From positions 84,477,142 through 84,541,141 of the forward strand of contig CM028380.1 of assembly GCA_013146195.2 (NCBI GenBank): 64,000 nt of DNA, written 5' to 3'. The notes below the pieces were generated by a model. The model had not been told where the DNA came from, did not search any database, and saw only the letters and a program-made list of their open reading frames with translations. Position 1 is the first letter of the stretch. The number at the start of each line of letters is the position of its first letter. Positions 34,741-45,474 of the stretch are shown one piece after another. The stretch is from Codonopsis lanceolata (Eukaryota > Streptophyta > Magnoliopsida > Asterales > Campanulaceae). A program made the position numbers and the translations under genes.

Positions 34741-35150
34741 TAGCACTAAAAAGAGCCATTATTATGGCCAAATATTTATAAATGTATTCGTAACTCCCGA
34801 AAGGAGACTGTTGCAAGTTTGCAATAATATATGTACAGATATGTATATTTAAATGCTTTATTTTATCTGTTAAATAAATAACTAAAAGCATATTTTAGCC
34901 AAAAAACTTATTTTGAGACCGAAAGGGCGAGTTGGGTGCCTTACACCTTCCCACCACGTAAGTTAGCCTCCGACCTTTTGCAAATCTTGTTAAATTTGGT
35001 TTTTCTTTGTTTTTCCTTAAAATAAAGATGGCGACTCTATTTTAACATTTTGAGTCCACAATGAGGCCGGGCGTATTCCACGTGCCTTAAAACGTTTTGA
35101 TATTGTTCTTACGTTTAAAGGGAAGGTAAAACGTGCAAAATCGGGGCACT
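34741..35150 (+). mobile_element. Fragment resembling the 3' part of a Tat-type Gypsy LTR
   Basis: Motifs GACCGAAAGGGCGAG, CCTCCGACCTTTTGCAAAT and AAGATGGCGACTC are the style of Tat/Ogre LTR ends and their downstream junction. It lies between LINE copy 2 and the SIRE-like integrase, so it replaced the protease and integrase N-terminus of the Copia element. The ends are not defined, and assignment rests on motif recognition only. Confidence 0.35.
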
Positions 35151-35694
35151 CACACAGCCTTGTTCAGAAGACTACAGACACAAAAGCTCGATGGAATCAG
35201 TGATGTTCGATTAGACAATGGAACTGAATTCACCAATAATGGAATAGCAAACTATTGTGATGATCATGACATCGGTCACAACTTCTCTACTGCTAGAACC
35301 CCACAATAAAACAGTGTAGCAGAAAGGAAAAACAAAACACTTATCAAAGTTGCTAAGACTATGCTCACTGACGCAAAGTTGCCCAAGCACTTTTGGGCAG
35401 AAGCAGTCAATATAGCCTGCTTCACTCAAAACAAATCTCTGATCAACAAATTTCATGGTAAAACACCATATGAACTTTGGAGAGGTAAAGCCCTAAATAT
35501 TGGATTTTTCAAATTTTTTGGCTGCAAATGCTTTGTAGTTTATAATGGTAATACCTATAGAAGCAAATTTGATAATAAGGCCGACAAAGGTGTTTTTCTG
35601 GACTATGCTTTACACTCAAAAGCTTATAGGGTTTTCAATAAAAGATCTCTAAAAATTGTTGAATCTATACATGTTTCATTTGATGAATTTGATT
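35151..35694 (+). pseudogene. SIRE-like Copia integrase fragment
   Basis: The frame gives RLDNGTEFTNNGIANYC (second catalytic Asp region), HNFSTARTPQ, a stop, then NSVAERKN with the catalytic Glu, KLPKHFWAEAVNIACF, PYELWRGKALNIGFFKFFG, KFDNKADKGVFLDY and AYRVFNKRSLKIVESIHVSF. This is the core and C-terminal part of a Copia integrase. The N-terminal zinc finger is missing because the Tat-like scrap precedes it. LINE copy 3 interrupts the frame at 35694, duplicating the codons for FDEFD. Confidence 0.88.
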
Positions 35695-35699
35695 ATACA

Positions 35700-36470
35700 T
35701 GTAGATTTCCTTCTTCCGTCACCGATAATGATTCGTGGAGGAAGAGATTTGGGATGCTTAAAAATCTTAACCCTAATAGTTGGATGGATATACCGGTGGT
35801 TTTTCCAAGGATGACCATTATTAAAGCCGATGTTAAGGGAATTTTTTGTTTCCCCGAGACGCCACTACTCGTTCTTATTCGAAAGTTGACAATCCCGAGA
35901 TGCTTAGTGATTTACGCCCGATAAGTCAATTTCTCTTATAAGATTATTTAATCCTAGTCGTCAAATTTAATTTCTTTTGGAGCTCTCTGCTCGAGATCGT
36001 AGTATACTGAGAATGTTCTTTTGGCTAATGAATTGGTTCTATTGACAAGAAAGTTCAATATTATTTTTAAACTTGACATGTCTAAAGCCTATGATAGATT
36101 GGAATGGGATTTCCTTTTTGATGCTCTTCAAAGCTCGAAGTTCAATAAAGCATCAAAAGATCTTATTGCGAACATCCGTATACTTTGAGAATCAATGGGG
36201 TTTCCTCAGATTCTTCAAATCTTCTAGAGGGGTTCGACAGGTGATCCTTTATCTCCGCCGCTTTATTCCGCTAAGGAGGTTCTATCCTTTAACATTAATA
36301 GATGAGGTTGGGTCGATTCATTTTTCTCATGGTCGTGGTAGTTTGGTGATTTCTCATCCGATATGCCGACGATCAAAATCGCCCATTACCGCAAATTTGA
36401 GCAAGAGTGGTTTCTATGTTTCAAGGCATTGTTCTTATCCTATTCAACTCATTGTTCATGGCCCATGAAG
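35700..36470 (+). pseudogene. LINE reverse transcriptase fragment, copy 3
   Basis: Pieces in several frames: FKLDMSKAYDRLEWDFLFDA (RT motif A region, about 36070-36125), GVRQVI near 36226, and a YADD catalytic motif encoded at about 36366-36377. Frame changes separate them, so no continuous protein exists. This would be the enzyme that copies LINE RNA at the nicked target. Confidence 0.75.
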
Positions 36471-37292
36471 TACAATTTACATTACATTATGAAGATCTAG
36501 TGCATCGGGTGGTCAAGAGGATTAGCATTTGCTATCTTTTGGTGCAAAGTTAACTTTACTTAAATCATGTAGTATTCCATCTACGCCTCGCTGCTCTTAC
36601 TATCCCAAAACGGGTTTTAGCTCATCTTGAAAAAGATTATGGCGGATAACAATAATGGTCATTGCATTGGGTGGCTCATTGACAGAAGTGATGCATTCCC
36701 TTCATGCTAAGCATTCAAGGAGAAGTCTCGGCTAAGAACCGATAAGACACTGATTCACATCGATTAATCTATGTAGCGATGGATACAATGACACAGTTGC
36801 TAATAGACATCAAACTTTCCAATTTCTACAATCTTATTGATAGTTCTCGCCATAACTTGGTTGCCAAGGTTTTGATAATGTGCATGTTAGTTTGTACGCC
36901 ACGAACTAGAAAGTTTTTCCGAAATCCTCATTTAAGAGGATAATTGGTGAATTTATTTCATGCGCTTGATCTCCGTTGATAAACACGTCCCTATTGTTTC
37001 TAAAAGTAATCCAACGAGAATCAAGAGGTCATCTATTCCTTCATTCGAAATTGCTACTTTTACCAAGTTTGCCGGTTTTCCAAAAGGTTTCGCTCCAATT
37101 TCCATACAACATCTTCTTGATACATGGGCTAGAGGTTGGAAAATATTGGTGCTTGTCATCTCTGTCGTTATATTCTCGCTATTTGCTAGATGTGAGGCTT
37201 TTTTGTGGCTATGAATGGCGAGTCTATATTCAAATCTATGATCTCTATTTTTCGAAAAGTGGTATTCAAGTATAGAAGCTGGATTCCCCATC

Positions 37293-37768
37293 ATGGGTAC
37301 TCTCAAACTCAACACCGATGGGTCCCTAAAAATGGTTTTTGTACCGGAGGGGTGTCATTCTCGTGGCTCTCTTTGTATGGGCTTTTTCTATTATTATGGA
37401 ACCGGCTCTAATATGAAGGCTGAAATATGTGCTCTTAGAGATGGTTTAATGGGATGTCATCGTATGGGTTTCTTAAATTTGGAGGTGGAATCTGATTCAG
37501 AAGTTGCAGTTGATGTGTTAGTTCATGGCCACAAGGAACCGTGGGAATATACTTATGATCTACGTTTATGTCGCACGATGCTTTCAAGTGTTACCTTAAG
37601 GCATGTTTATCCTGAGCAAAACAGAGTTGCGGACAGACTTGCTGCAGAGGCTCATATTCATCTAGAGTATTGATCTTATGACAATTTTGTTTCTCTTCCT
37701 AAGGATGTGAAGCAGGTGCTGAGAATGGACTGTTATGGTTTTTACAATTTTCGGAGGAATAGTTCATA
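37293..37768 (+). pseudogene. LINE RNase H domain, copy 3
   Basis: LNTDGSL, MKAEICAL, VESDSEVA and VADRLAAEAH carry the four acidic positions. A TGA at 37671-37673 interrupts the tail, which continues in frame (YDNFVSLPKDVKQVLRMD) to a stop at about 37768. The sequence between 36470 and 37290 is too decayed to follow. Confidence 0.8.
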
Positions 37769-37914
37769 ATTGTTGTTCAGGAGTCTTTAGTTTTTCTCAT
37801 CTGATGTTAGATATTGTTGATTGTATTTCCTTTTCGAGGTCAGGCTCCTTTGTCCTCCCATTTATAAGCTTGTCCCCTCAAGTTTGTATTCCTTCTATTT
37901 TTAATAAATTGCTG

Positions 37915-37930
37915 CAGGGTGCCGTCCCTG
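37915..37930 (+). other. 3' UTR stem-loop of LINE copy 3
   Basis: CAGGG (37915-37919) pairs with CCCTG (37926-37930), loop TGCCGT, 7 nt before the A-rich tail. Confidence 0.6.
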
Positions 37931-37975
37931 TTTCCCTAAAAATAAAAAATAAAAAAAAATTTGATGAATTTGATT

Positions 37976-39246
37976 TATTAGAGCCACACGTGGCTTCAAA
38001 TGTTGCTGATGACTTTGTAAATGTTGAGACATGTACCTCCCCAGCTTCAACATCTCAAACACTAAATCCCTCTCCAGCAACTCACTCAAACATTCCTGAC
38101 CATCACTTCTCAAATGAATCACCAGAAGACCTCAATTCTGCTCATGAAAATATTAACCCAGAGCCCATCTCTACAGAATCTCAAAATCCTATCCTTCAAC
38201 TCACCTATGAATCCAGTTCTGAACAGCACACCCATCTAGAAACAGCTAACTTTCCTCCTAGTCATCCTCATGAACCTCTTCATGAAGAACCAGTGATGAA
38301 TCACATTCCTGTTATTACAAGAACATGTAAAGATCACCCAATTTCTCAGATCATTGGTGATTTTCATGTAGGAGTACGAACTAGAAGATCCTCCATAAAT
38401 GAATACATGTTCTGTGTTGTTTTTGTTTCAAAAGATGAACCGAAAAATATTGATGAAGCCTTACAAGATTCAAGTTGGCTAGAAGCTATGCAAGAGGAAC
38501 TTCAGCAATTCGAAAAGTGACAAGTATAGAAGCTAGTCCCAAGACTAGCTGATCACACTATCATTGGCACAAAATGGGTGTTCTGAAACAAGAAGGATGA
38601 AGATGGGAACATCATAAGAAAGAAAGCCAAACTCGTTGCACAAGGATATCGACAAGAAGAAGGAATCAACTATGATGAAACATTTGCTCCAGTAGCATGG
38701 TTAGAAGCTATCAGAATCTTCTTAGCCTATGCTACATACAAGGATTTTGTGGTATATCAAATGGATGTCAAGAATGCTTTCCTCAATGGTGATCTTCAAG
38801 AAACCGTCTATGTAACTCAACCCCCAGATTTCGTGGAAAAAGGAAAAGAGACATATGTCTACAAACTTAAAAAGGCTCTCTATGGTCTTAAGCAAGCACC
38901 CCGTGCCTCGTATGAGACACTATCCAAGTTCTTAATAGAACAAGGATTTGTACGAGGAAAGATCGACTCAAGCACAAAGGTCACTCGCTGCTGGTGCAAA
39001 TATACGTCGTTGATATCATCTTTGGTTCTACAAATGAAAAGATGTGCAAAAGGTTTGAGACTCTAATGACTGGGAAGTTTCAGATGAGCATGATGGGAGA
39101 ACTCACCTTCTTTCTAGGTCTTCAAATTCAACAATCCAACAAAGGAATCTTCATCAGCCAATCCAAATATGCTAAGGAACTAGTCAAAAAATTCGGATTG
39201 GAAATGGCTAAAACTTTTGATACTCCAATGACTGCTAAATACAAAT
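37976..39246 (+). pseudogene. SIRE-like Copia linker and reverse transcriptase
   Basis: After the LINE, the Copia frame resumes with a Ser/Pro/Glu-rich linker, then the RT entry (NIDEALQDSSWLEAMQEELQ), VWKLVPR, HTIIGTKWVF, the core QMDVKNAFLNGDLQETVYV, LYGLKQAPRA and the palm. The catalytic motif reads IYVVDIIFGSTN instead of IYVDDIIFGSTN, so an essential Asp is lost. Stops interrupt at 38518-38520 and near 38585, and the frame changes near 38990. LTR F cuts the protein at 39246, so RNase H and the 3' LTR are not present here. Confidence 0.9.
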
Positions 39247-41738
39247 TGTGACAACCCGACCCGGATCCCAATACGAGACCCCAAGGTCGTGCCGCCAGAA
39301 CACACAAAACCACAAGCAAAAGGGGTAAGGCTATAACAGCAATACACCAACGACTCAACATATGCGGAAGTGAATTACTTAAATGGACCCGAGCTAACAA
39401 GTTCCGAAATAAAAACAACCAAAAAGATAGTAAATGTCTCGGCCCAAAAATTCGACGCACGTGACGCAACATTGGGCACGCGCTACAAACTCCCTGTTAC
39501 AATTTTATAAACAATAATAACCAAGTCATCGGCGACGTTACAGCCAGAACCCAACATTAACTAAGTCTAGAACTCTAGTCTACACACTCTACGGCTAAAC
39601 ATGCCAGAGTACAACAACCAACATTAATATTTCTCAAGATAGAATAAATATGTAATTACATAAACATGGCTCGACTAACATTTGTCGGCTCACAAAATAA
39701 GTACTAATAATTTACGAATACAAGAACCAAATCAATAACACAAATCTTACTACCCAAAGTGAAGTTTATATAACTTCACTTCCCAAACGTCCTTTCCAAT
39801 AAACCAAGGCTACAAAAATAAATTAACAGTAACCTTCACAAATAAATCTCGCTTCCATCGTAGACTCGACGGATTCCATCGAATTACTAGCCCGGCTCGA
39901 ATCTAAGGAAAACAAAGCAAACGAGTAAGTCATAATGACTTAGTAAGCTACTAAAGATGCAATGTCATGACATGGTATTATGCTCAAATTAAAACATATA
40001 CATCTCATGTCATACTTATGATATAACATTTCATGATATAATTCTCATCATAAACCCAATCTCATCTACAAACACATAGAACATAGTTCTACTTAATTTA
40101 TCATAAAGTCATCCATATCATATAGAATATGCATCTAAACTCCAATAACATGTAGCATGTTATTTCCACATTTGAACTTATCACCAACCCACATAAACCA
40201 ATTACACCATGAGTTTCATAATTCTTCATTTATGACAACTCATATAATAAGTCATGAATGAGAGACTATTGTTTCCATTCTAATCATAAATAGCATGTTA
40301 TATTTTTAGTATAGCATAAATCATAAAAATCATCATTTCATTAGCATGTTATATTTTTATTATAACATTCCATCAAGTAATCATCATCTCATATACGTCA
40401 TCTCATATAAGTCATCTCATTAATCCACGTAGCACAACAATTCATATAAGTGCTCGTAAATACACATGTGTAACAAGAAACGTAAATCAAATTATTACAA
40501 CCAAAATCCGGGTCCAATGCCCAACCAAACTTACCATGGGATTCATCCTCAAACCAAAATCCGGGTTCAACACCCAATCGATCATACCTTGGGTTTCATC
40601 CTCAAATGATCACAATTCACCAGTTTCCCTTAATGAGTACTCGTTACATTCATCCAATCCCCGGATGAGAAATGGGAGCTCGAAATTAGGCTAGATGGCT
40701 CTATCTCGAGACCACATCCCACTATTGGCCAAATAGTGAGGAGAAAGGGAACCAATGCAACAATTTATAGGGAATGTTCCCAAAGGCTATGAATCGTCCC
40801 ATTGCCGACACTACGACCAAACCGCCAGCTAGACTCAAACTCAAGCACATGTAATATATACTCACATGCTCAAACAAAGGAAAAGTACAACACACCGCAC
40901 TAATTCAATCAAGTAGATATTTACTTTTTAAATCACATAGTTATGCATTTCTATGCTAACTATCACACAAACACATTAGAGCATTAATATCAAATCTCCA
41001 ATACACAAGTGTTCTTCATACACTTGAAAACGCTCAGAGACTTAACCTCCTTCAAAACTACCCTAAATTTCGTAGGATCTTAATATGTGATGCACTATAT
41101 TCATATTAGTCCCAAAATCGACTATGTTGAGTCATTTCTACTCTTTTCAAATTTTAAGACATAGAAGCTATTTGCATCATAGCCCTCCTATTATTCATTA
41201 GCTATTATTCATGGCTAAGTTCTCAAGGTTAGCAACATTGTGCAACCCAACAATCCATACCTTCTCAACAAAACCCCAAAACATGGTTCATAGGTCAACA
41301 CTTAACATTTAAAGTCAACCATCACATTTCAAGCATGTATCTCAAGATAGCATTAAATCAAGCATGCTTTCATCCAAATTATCCATTTATCTAAGCAAGA
41401 TGTAAATTCATCTTGCATGTTCATAATCAACATGTAAATTCATCTAACATGTTCATAACCTTCAATTCATGAATTAGAGTTGACCAACATACTCTTATAT
41501 GCATAAAAGTCAACTCAAGCTCAAACTAAAATAGCCGAGAAAATCCATAAATAACAGCAAGACAGGCCATATCTGTTTTATTTTTTGCTTTTTTGATACC
41601 GCACACACGCGCACATGCATATAAATATATTCCGAACTGCTACCCTACACCATGGCCAGCCTACCCTCTGCATAAACCAACGTTAGACTGCATATAGATT
41701 CTCAGGACACTTCAAAGACCGACCGGTTTTTGCATTTT
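39247..41738 (-). mobile_element. Long LTR (LTR F), related to LTR A, inner end unresolved
   Basis: It begins on the plus strand with TGTGACAACCCGACCCGGAT, the reverse complement of the shared LTR end with one change. The segment around 40660-40810 (CCGGATGAGAAATGGGAGCT, CCCACTATTGGCCAAATAGT) matches LTR A near 7330-7420 in reverse, so A and F form one subfamily. The LTR start is not found. The sequence changes character near 41738 where the Tat-element leader begins. No coding sequence is inside. Confidence 0.75.
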
Positions 41739-41757
41739 AAATCGTGGGTCAGCCCTT

Positions 41758-41860
41758 GTCAAAAAAGAAATGTGCAAGTCAAAAAAAAAATGTGTGCGCA
41801 ATTCAAAAAAAATGTGCGCAAATCAAAAAAAAATATTCGCAAGTCAAAAAATATATATAT
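41758..41860 (+). repeat. A-rich ~20-bp tandem repeat
   Basis: Five units, starts 41758, 41778, 41802, 41822 and 41843, each a TCAAAAAAA run followed by TGTGCGCAA or a variant, ending in an AT dinucleotide run. Confidence 0.85.
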
Positions 41861-42316
41861 ACACCGGGGCTGATTTATTATTTTCTAATGCTCGACCTAG
41901 ACCATTTCGAATGGTGGATCCTGAAAAGAGTATAGGCCCTTCGCCGGGGATCAGTCCGATCTCGGGGAGTCGAAAGGCAGGTGGAATACGTTGGTCCTAT
42001 ACTCGGAGAAAGAATCCACTGCTCCGGAAAAGTCCTAGGCTGTCAAAATTAAGCAGGTGCTTATCCGGTCTATTTGTAGGGAAAATAATAAATAATAAAA
42101 TGTACTAATAAAGGCACGTTGTACTCCAAGCCCAGAAAGCCTTCAGCCAGCCTTCTAATACATCCAAACCCATTTTCCTCAGAAACCTGGCCCGAATTTG
42201 GAAAGGCAGAGATAGTATCGCCGGTTGGAACGGAAACAAGCAACGTAAATCGAAGCGAGGGTATCGAAACAAATCGAGATAAAGGCGTAATTCGAGGGTA
42301 AAGATCCGAGCAAGGT

Positions 42317-43843
42317 ATGGCGAAAGAAAGTGAACAGTCCGCCATGGGTATAGATACAGGGGCTCCCGGGTATGCTCCAACTCTAGCAATGCAGTAGTGG
42401 CTAGACCAAAATTTGGGTGCACAGGCTGACCGTATAATGAGCCAAATGGCTAATCTGGTACAAAGCTTGAAATCCAGTGGTGAGGTACTCTCTTCCCCTG
42501 CAGTCCCCCAAGAAGCATCAACCTCACATATGCCTCCAAACCCAAACCCTCAGCCAAACACTAATCCACTAAACACTGACATCACTCAAAATCCTTAACC
42601 CTCCACCAACTCCCTAATACCCAAATGTCAACCCTTACCCATCCTATCCTCCATATCCTCTCCCGAACACCAATATTCCCCAGAGTTCAAGTGACCTCCC
42701 TTTTCCTATAATCAACCCACTCCAAAACAGCTCACATATAGATCCCCAAAACTATAACCCGTCAGGCCAAGTTACTACCTATTTACCTTTTAATGACCCT
42801 GGCTGCCAAACTGAAACCGCCAATAACCACCAACCCAAAATCCATATACTGCAAACAAACCACCAGTCCAAAATCCATACCCAACCCAAAATCCAAATCC
42901 AGCCCAGAATCCTTATACTGCCCAAAATACTTATCCGACCTAAAACCCACCAACTTACATTGCCCAAAATCCACCAACTTATGCTACCCCGAATCCATAT
43001 CCAGTCCAAAATCCACCAGCTTACACTGCCCAAAACCCATATCCAGCCCAAAATACTTACACAGCCCAAAATCCTTATCCGACCCAGAATCCATATCCGA
43101 CCCAAAATCCTTACCCGACCCAAAATCCTTACCCAGAACCACAACCAGAAATTAACCCAGCCTTCCCTAATCCTACCACCATATACTTGAAACCAACTCC
43201 CCCAGCCACCAAAATGGAGACCGACATGGAAAACATGAAGACCATGATGCTCAAACTTCTCAACAAAGGGGAATTTTCTACGAGGGCACTGACATTACAA
43301 CCTTCAGCATTACTACCTTCAAAATTCAAAATGCCAGACATAGAAAAGTTTGATGGGACTGGATGCCCTATATCCCATCTAAAATCCTATTCCACTGGCA
43401 TGCAGTCAAAGGGAGCTAGCTTTGAAGCTATGGCTTCCAATTTTCACCTCACCCTGGTAGGGGCTGCCAAGCAATGGCTAATGTTGTCAGACATTAGCAC
43501 CATGAATACTTGGGACCGGATAGCCGAAGAATTCCTTGAAAGGTACAAAGACAACACTAGTCCAAAAAATAAAAGAGACCTCGAGTCATGCACCCAAAGG
43601 GAAAAAGAAACGTGTGCTGAGTTTGCAGTCAGGTGGAAAAGAAAGTTGGCCCAGACTTTTGACAGACCTGATCCAGCTGAGTCATGCAGAATGTTCATCA
43701 AAAACCTTCAACCCATATACCTGGAACACATGTGGTATCTCCCCTACACCAATTTCAAAGAAGTGGTGGAGATAGGGGTTCGTATTGATAAAGATATACG
43801 GACCGAACAATTAAAAGTCAGTACACCTTCCAGCTCTTTCTGA
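42317..43843 (+). pseudogene. gag (N-terminal and capsid part) of the Tat element
   Basis: The frame opens at ATG 42317 (MAKESEQSAMGIDTG), meets TAG at 42395, and continues with a helical stretch (ADRIMSQMANLVQSLK). A low-complexity region rich in Gln, Asn, Pro and Tyr follows (42830-43140). From 43187 a well-preserved retrotransposon gag domain follows: FKMPDIEKFDGTGCPISHLK, GAAKQWLMLS, TWDRIAEEFLERYKDN, RREKETCAEFAVRWKRK-like text and CRMFIKNLQPIY. This protein builds the particle. Stops in the repeat region and at 43841-43843 break it. Confidence 0.88.
42830..43140 (+). repeat. Minisatellite in gag encoding QNPYP-type repeats
   Basis: Units of about 18-24 bp such as CCAAAATCCATATCCGACC repeat about 15 times. 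In the gag frame they encode variations of QNPYPTQNPYPAQNP. A long minus-strand open frame over the same bases is only a mirror of the repeat. Confidence 0.85.
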
Positions 43844-43885
43844 TACTCTAAAGGAAAGACAGTCGCACCAGCACCAGCCGTCAAT

Positions 43886-44752
43886 ATGGTAGGAGATGCA
43901 TCAGCCACTTTTCCTACCCAAAGCTATAGTGCTGCTCCATGGTCCTATGGACCAGACAGGTCTGTCAACTCAGTCGGAGGGAATAACGGCCCAAACAAGA
44001 ATTTCAGGGGCCAGAACAGGGTCAACCGATACTATGATAAACTGCAAGCCTCCCAGTCTATGATCCTGCAGGGGCTAATGGCACAAGGAGTGTTGAAGCC
44101 TTTGGAAAACTACAGGCCACCAAACCCCCTACTTGACACATGGAATCATGCCCAGTATAGTGAATACCATCGCTGCAAATGTCACCTCACCGACAGATGC
44201 TACACACTCAAGAATGCTATCCAGGATTTGATAGATGATAAGGTGTTTGCAAAACCTCCTCCCGGACTAAATACAGTCAATAACCCTCTACCTCAAATCA
44301 ATATGATTGAGGTTGATAAAAAAATCAGTATGCCCAAGTTCGAAAAAATTAAACACCCATTATCATACATCCTCGTTCCTTTCTCTCCATCTCCATCCAT
44401 AAAAGAGCGTAGCTGCAATATGCTCTCTTGGGACACTATCCTGGGTAGCCAGAATACCTGCAACACCAGAAAAGTCACTTGGGTCGGTGGGGATGTTAGC
44501 CACCTTACTAGATCCGGCCGAGCCTATCAACCAAACCTAGAAAAAGGTGATCACTCTGGCAAAGACCGAGAGACAGATACTGGGGCTAAAGAGGTGGAAG
44601 ATACTCTTCTAGCTCAAATGAAGAAAACTCAGGCCAACATTTCCATCTGGGGCTTACTTTGTGCTTCAAAAACCCACCGTGATACGCTGGCCAAGTCTCT
44701 AAGCCAGGCATCATTCCTATTGAAACCTCCCCAAATGAGCTTACTCAGATGA
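43886..44752 (+). pseudogene. gag C-terminal region with zinc-finger-like motif
   Basis: The frame of 288 codons begins VNMVGDASATFP, includes LMAQGVLKPLENYRPPNPL and a Tat-type Cys/His motif (YHRCKCHLTDRCYTLKNAIQDLIDD) that corresponds to the family's nucleocapsid-like finger, and a Lys/Glu-rich end. It ends at TGA 44750-44752, overlapping the ATG of the protease frame (ATGA, 44749-44752). Tat elements normally encode gag-pol as one chain, so the overlap may be a frame slip or simple damage. Confidence 0.8.
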
Positions 44753-45474
44753 TCAGAAACATTCATTTTGGAAATGTCATAATGTTTACTGATCTAGATC
44801 TGCCCAAGGAAGGAGCCAACCACATTGATGCTCTTCATATCACTATGAGAATAATGGAGAAACGAGTTCCCCAGGTTCTGATAGACAATGGGTCCTCTCT
44901 GAATGTATGTCCCACCAGCACTTTAGCCAAATTGGGAACAAAAGTATCAGAACTTGCTCCTTCATCTCAGACAGTAAAGGCATATGACAACACCAGTCGA
45001 TGTGTCTTAGGGGTGGTCACTCTAATGCTGACTATTGGGCCAATAACCATGTCGGTCGAATTCCAAGTTTTGGACATACCAGCCACTTTCAGCCTGTTAT
45101 TGGGATGCCCTTGGATCCATGGGGTAAAAGGGGTAGCTTCTTCATTGCACCAACGTTTCAAATTCATCCACGAGGACCACATAGTAATTATTCTGGCTGA
45201 CAAGATCGTGGAAAACAAGGAAAGCGAGGATATCCCGATACTCGAGACAGAGCATGAAGACACGGGTATCTTCCTCAGTGGTTTTGAGGTTATCCCCCAA
45301 GCTGTGGTCAACGCCCTTGAATATGGTCGAGAAACTGATATCACTGGAAAGAAAACCACATCCCTAGGAAACATGGTCCCCTTAAACATGTTCCGGAAAA
45401 TGAATTATATGTCTAGGCATGGGTCTTGGCAGAAACCAGGAAGGACTTGTCAATTTAGTCCAAGACGAACTTAA
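44749..45474 (+). pseudogene. Aspartic protease region of the Tat element
   Basis: HFGNVIMFTDLDLPKEG leads to the active-site block VLIDNGSSLNVCP, the Tat form of the retroviral D-T/S-G motif, then VKAYDNTSRCVLGVVTL and the LLGCPWIHGVKGVASSLHQR block. The protease would cut gag and pol apart. The frame ends at 45474 while the following linker continues in another frame from 45419, so one frameshift lies between about 45405 and 45420. Confidence 0.85.

Larger units (their letters stand above)
35695..37959 (+). mobile_element. LINE, copy 3, with 16-bp target-site duplication
   Basis: TTTGATGAATTTGATT occurs at 35679-35694 and again at 37960-37975 directly after the A-rich tail (37938-37959). 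This defines the insertion precisely and is typical of target-primed reverse transcription. The element is 5'-truncated: it begins within ORF2 and is heavily mutated. Its 3' UTR matches LINE copies 1 and 2. It inserted into the SIRE-like Copia pol in the same orientation. Confidence 0.92.

Noticed and set aside
41861..42110. Organelle DNA insert
   Set aside because: The GC-richer text looked plastid- or mitochondrion-like at first, but it leads directly into Tat gag and I recognise no organelle gene.
42779..43144. 121-codon minus-strand frame rich in Trp, Ile, Leu and Gly
   Set aside because: Mirror image of the gag minisatellite. A repeat without stops on one strand gives long open frames on the other.
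44967..45389. 140-codon minus-strand frame
   Set aside because: Lies opposite the well-supported protease frame and has no family resemblance.
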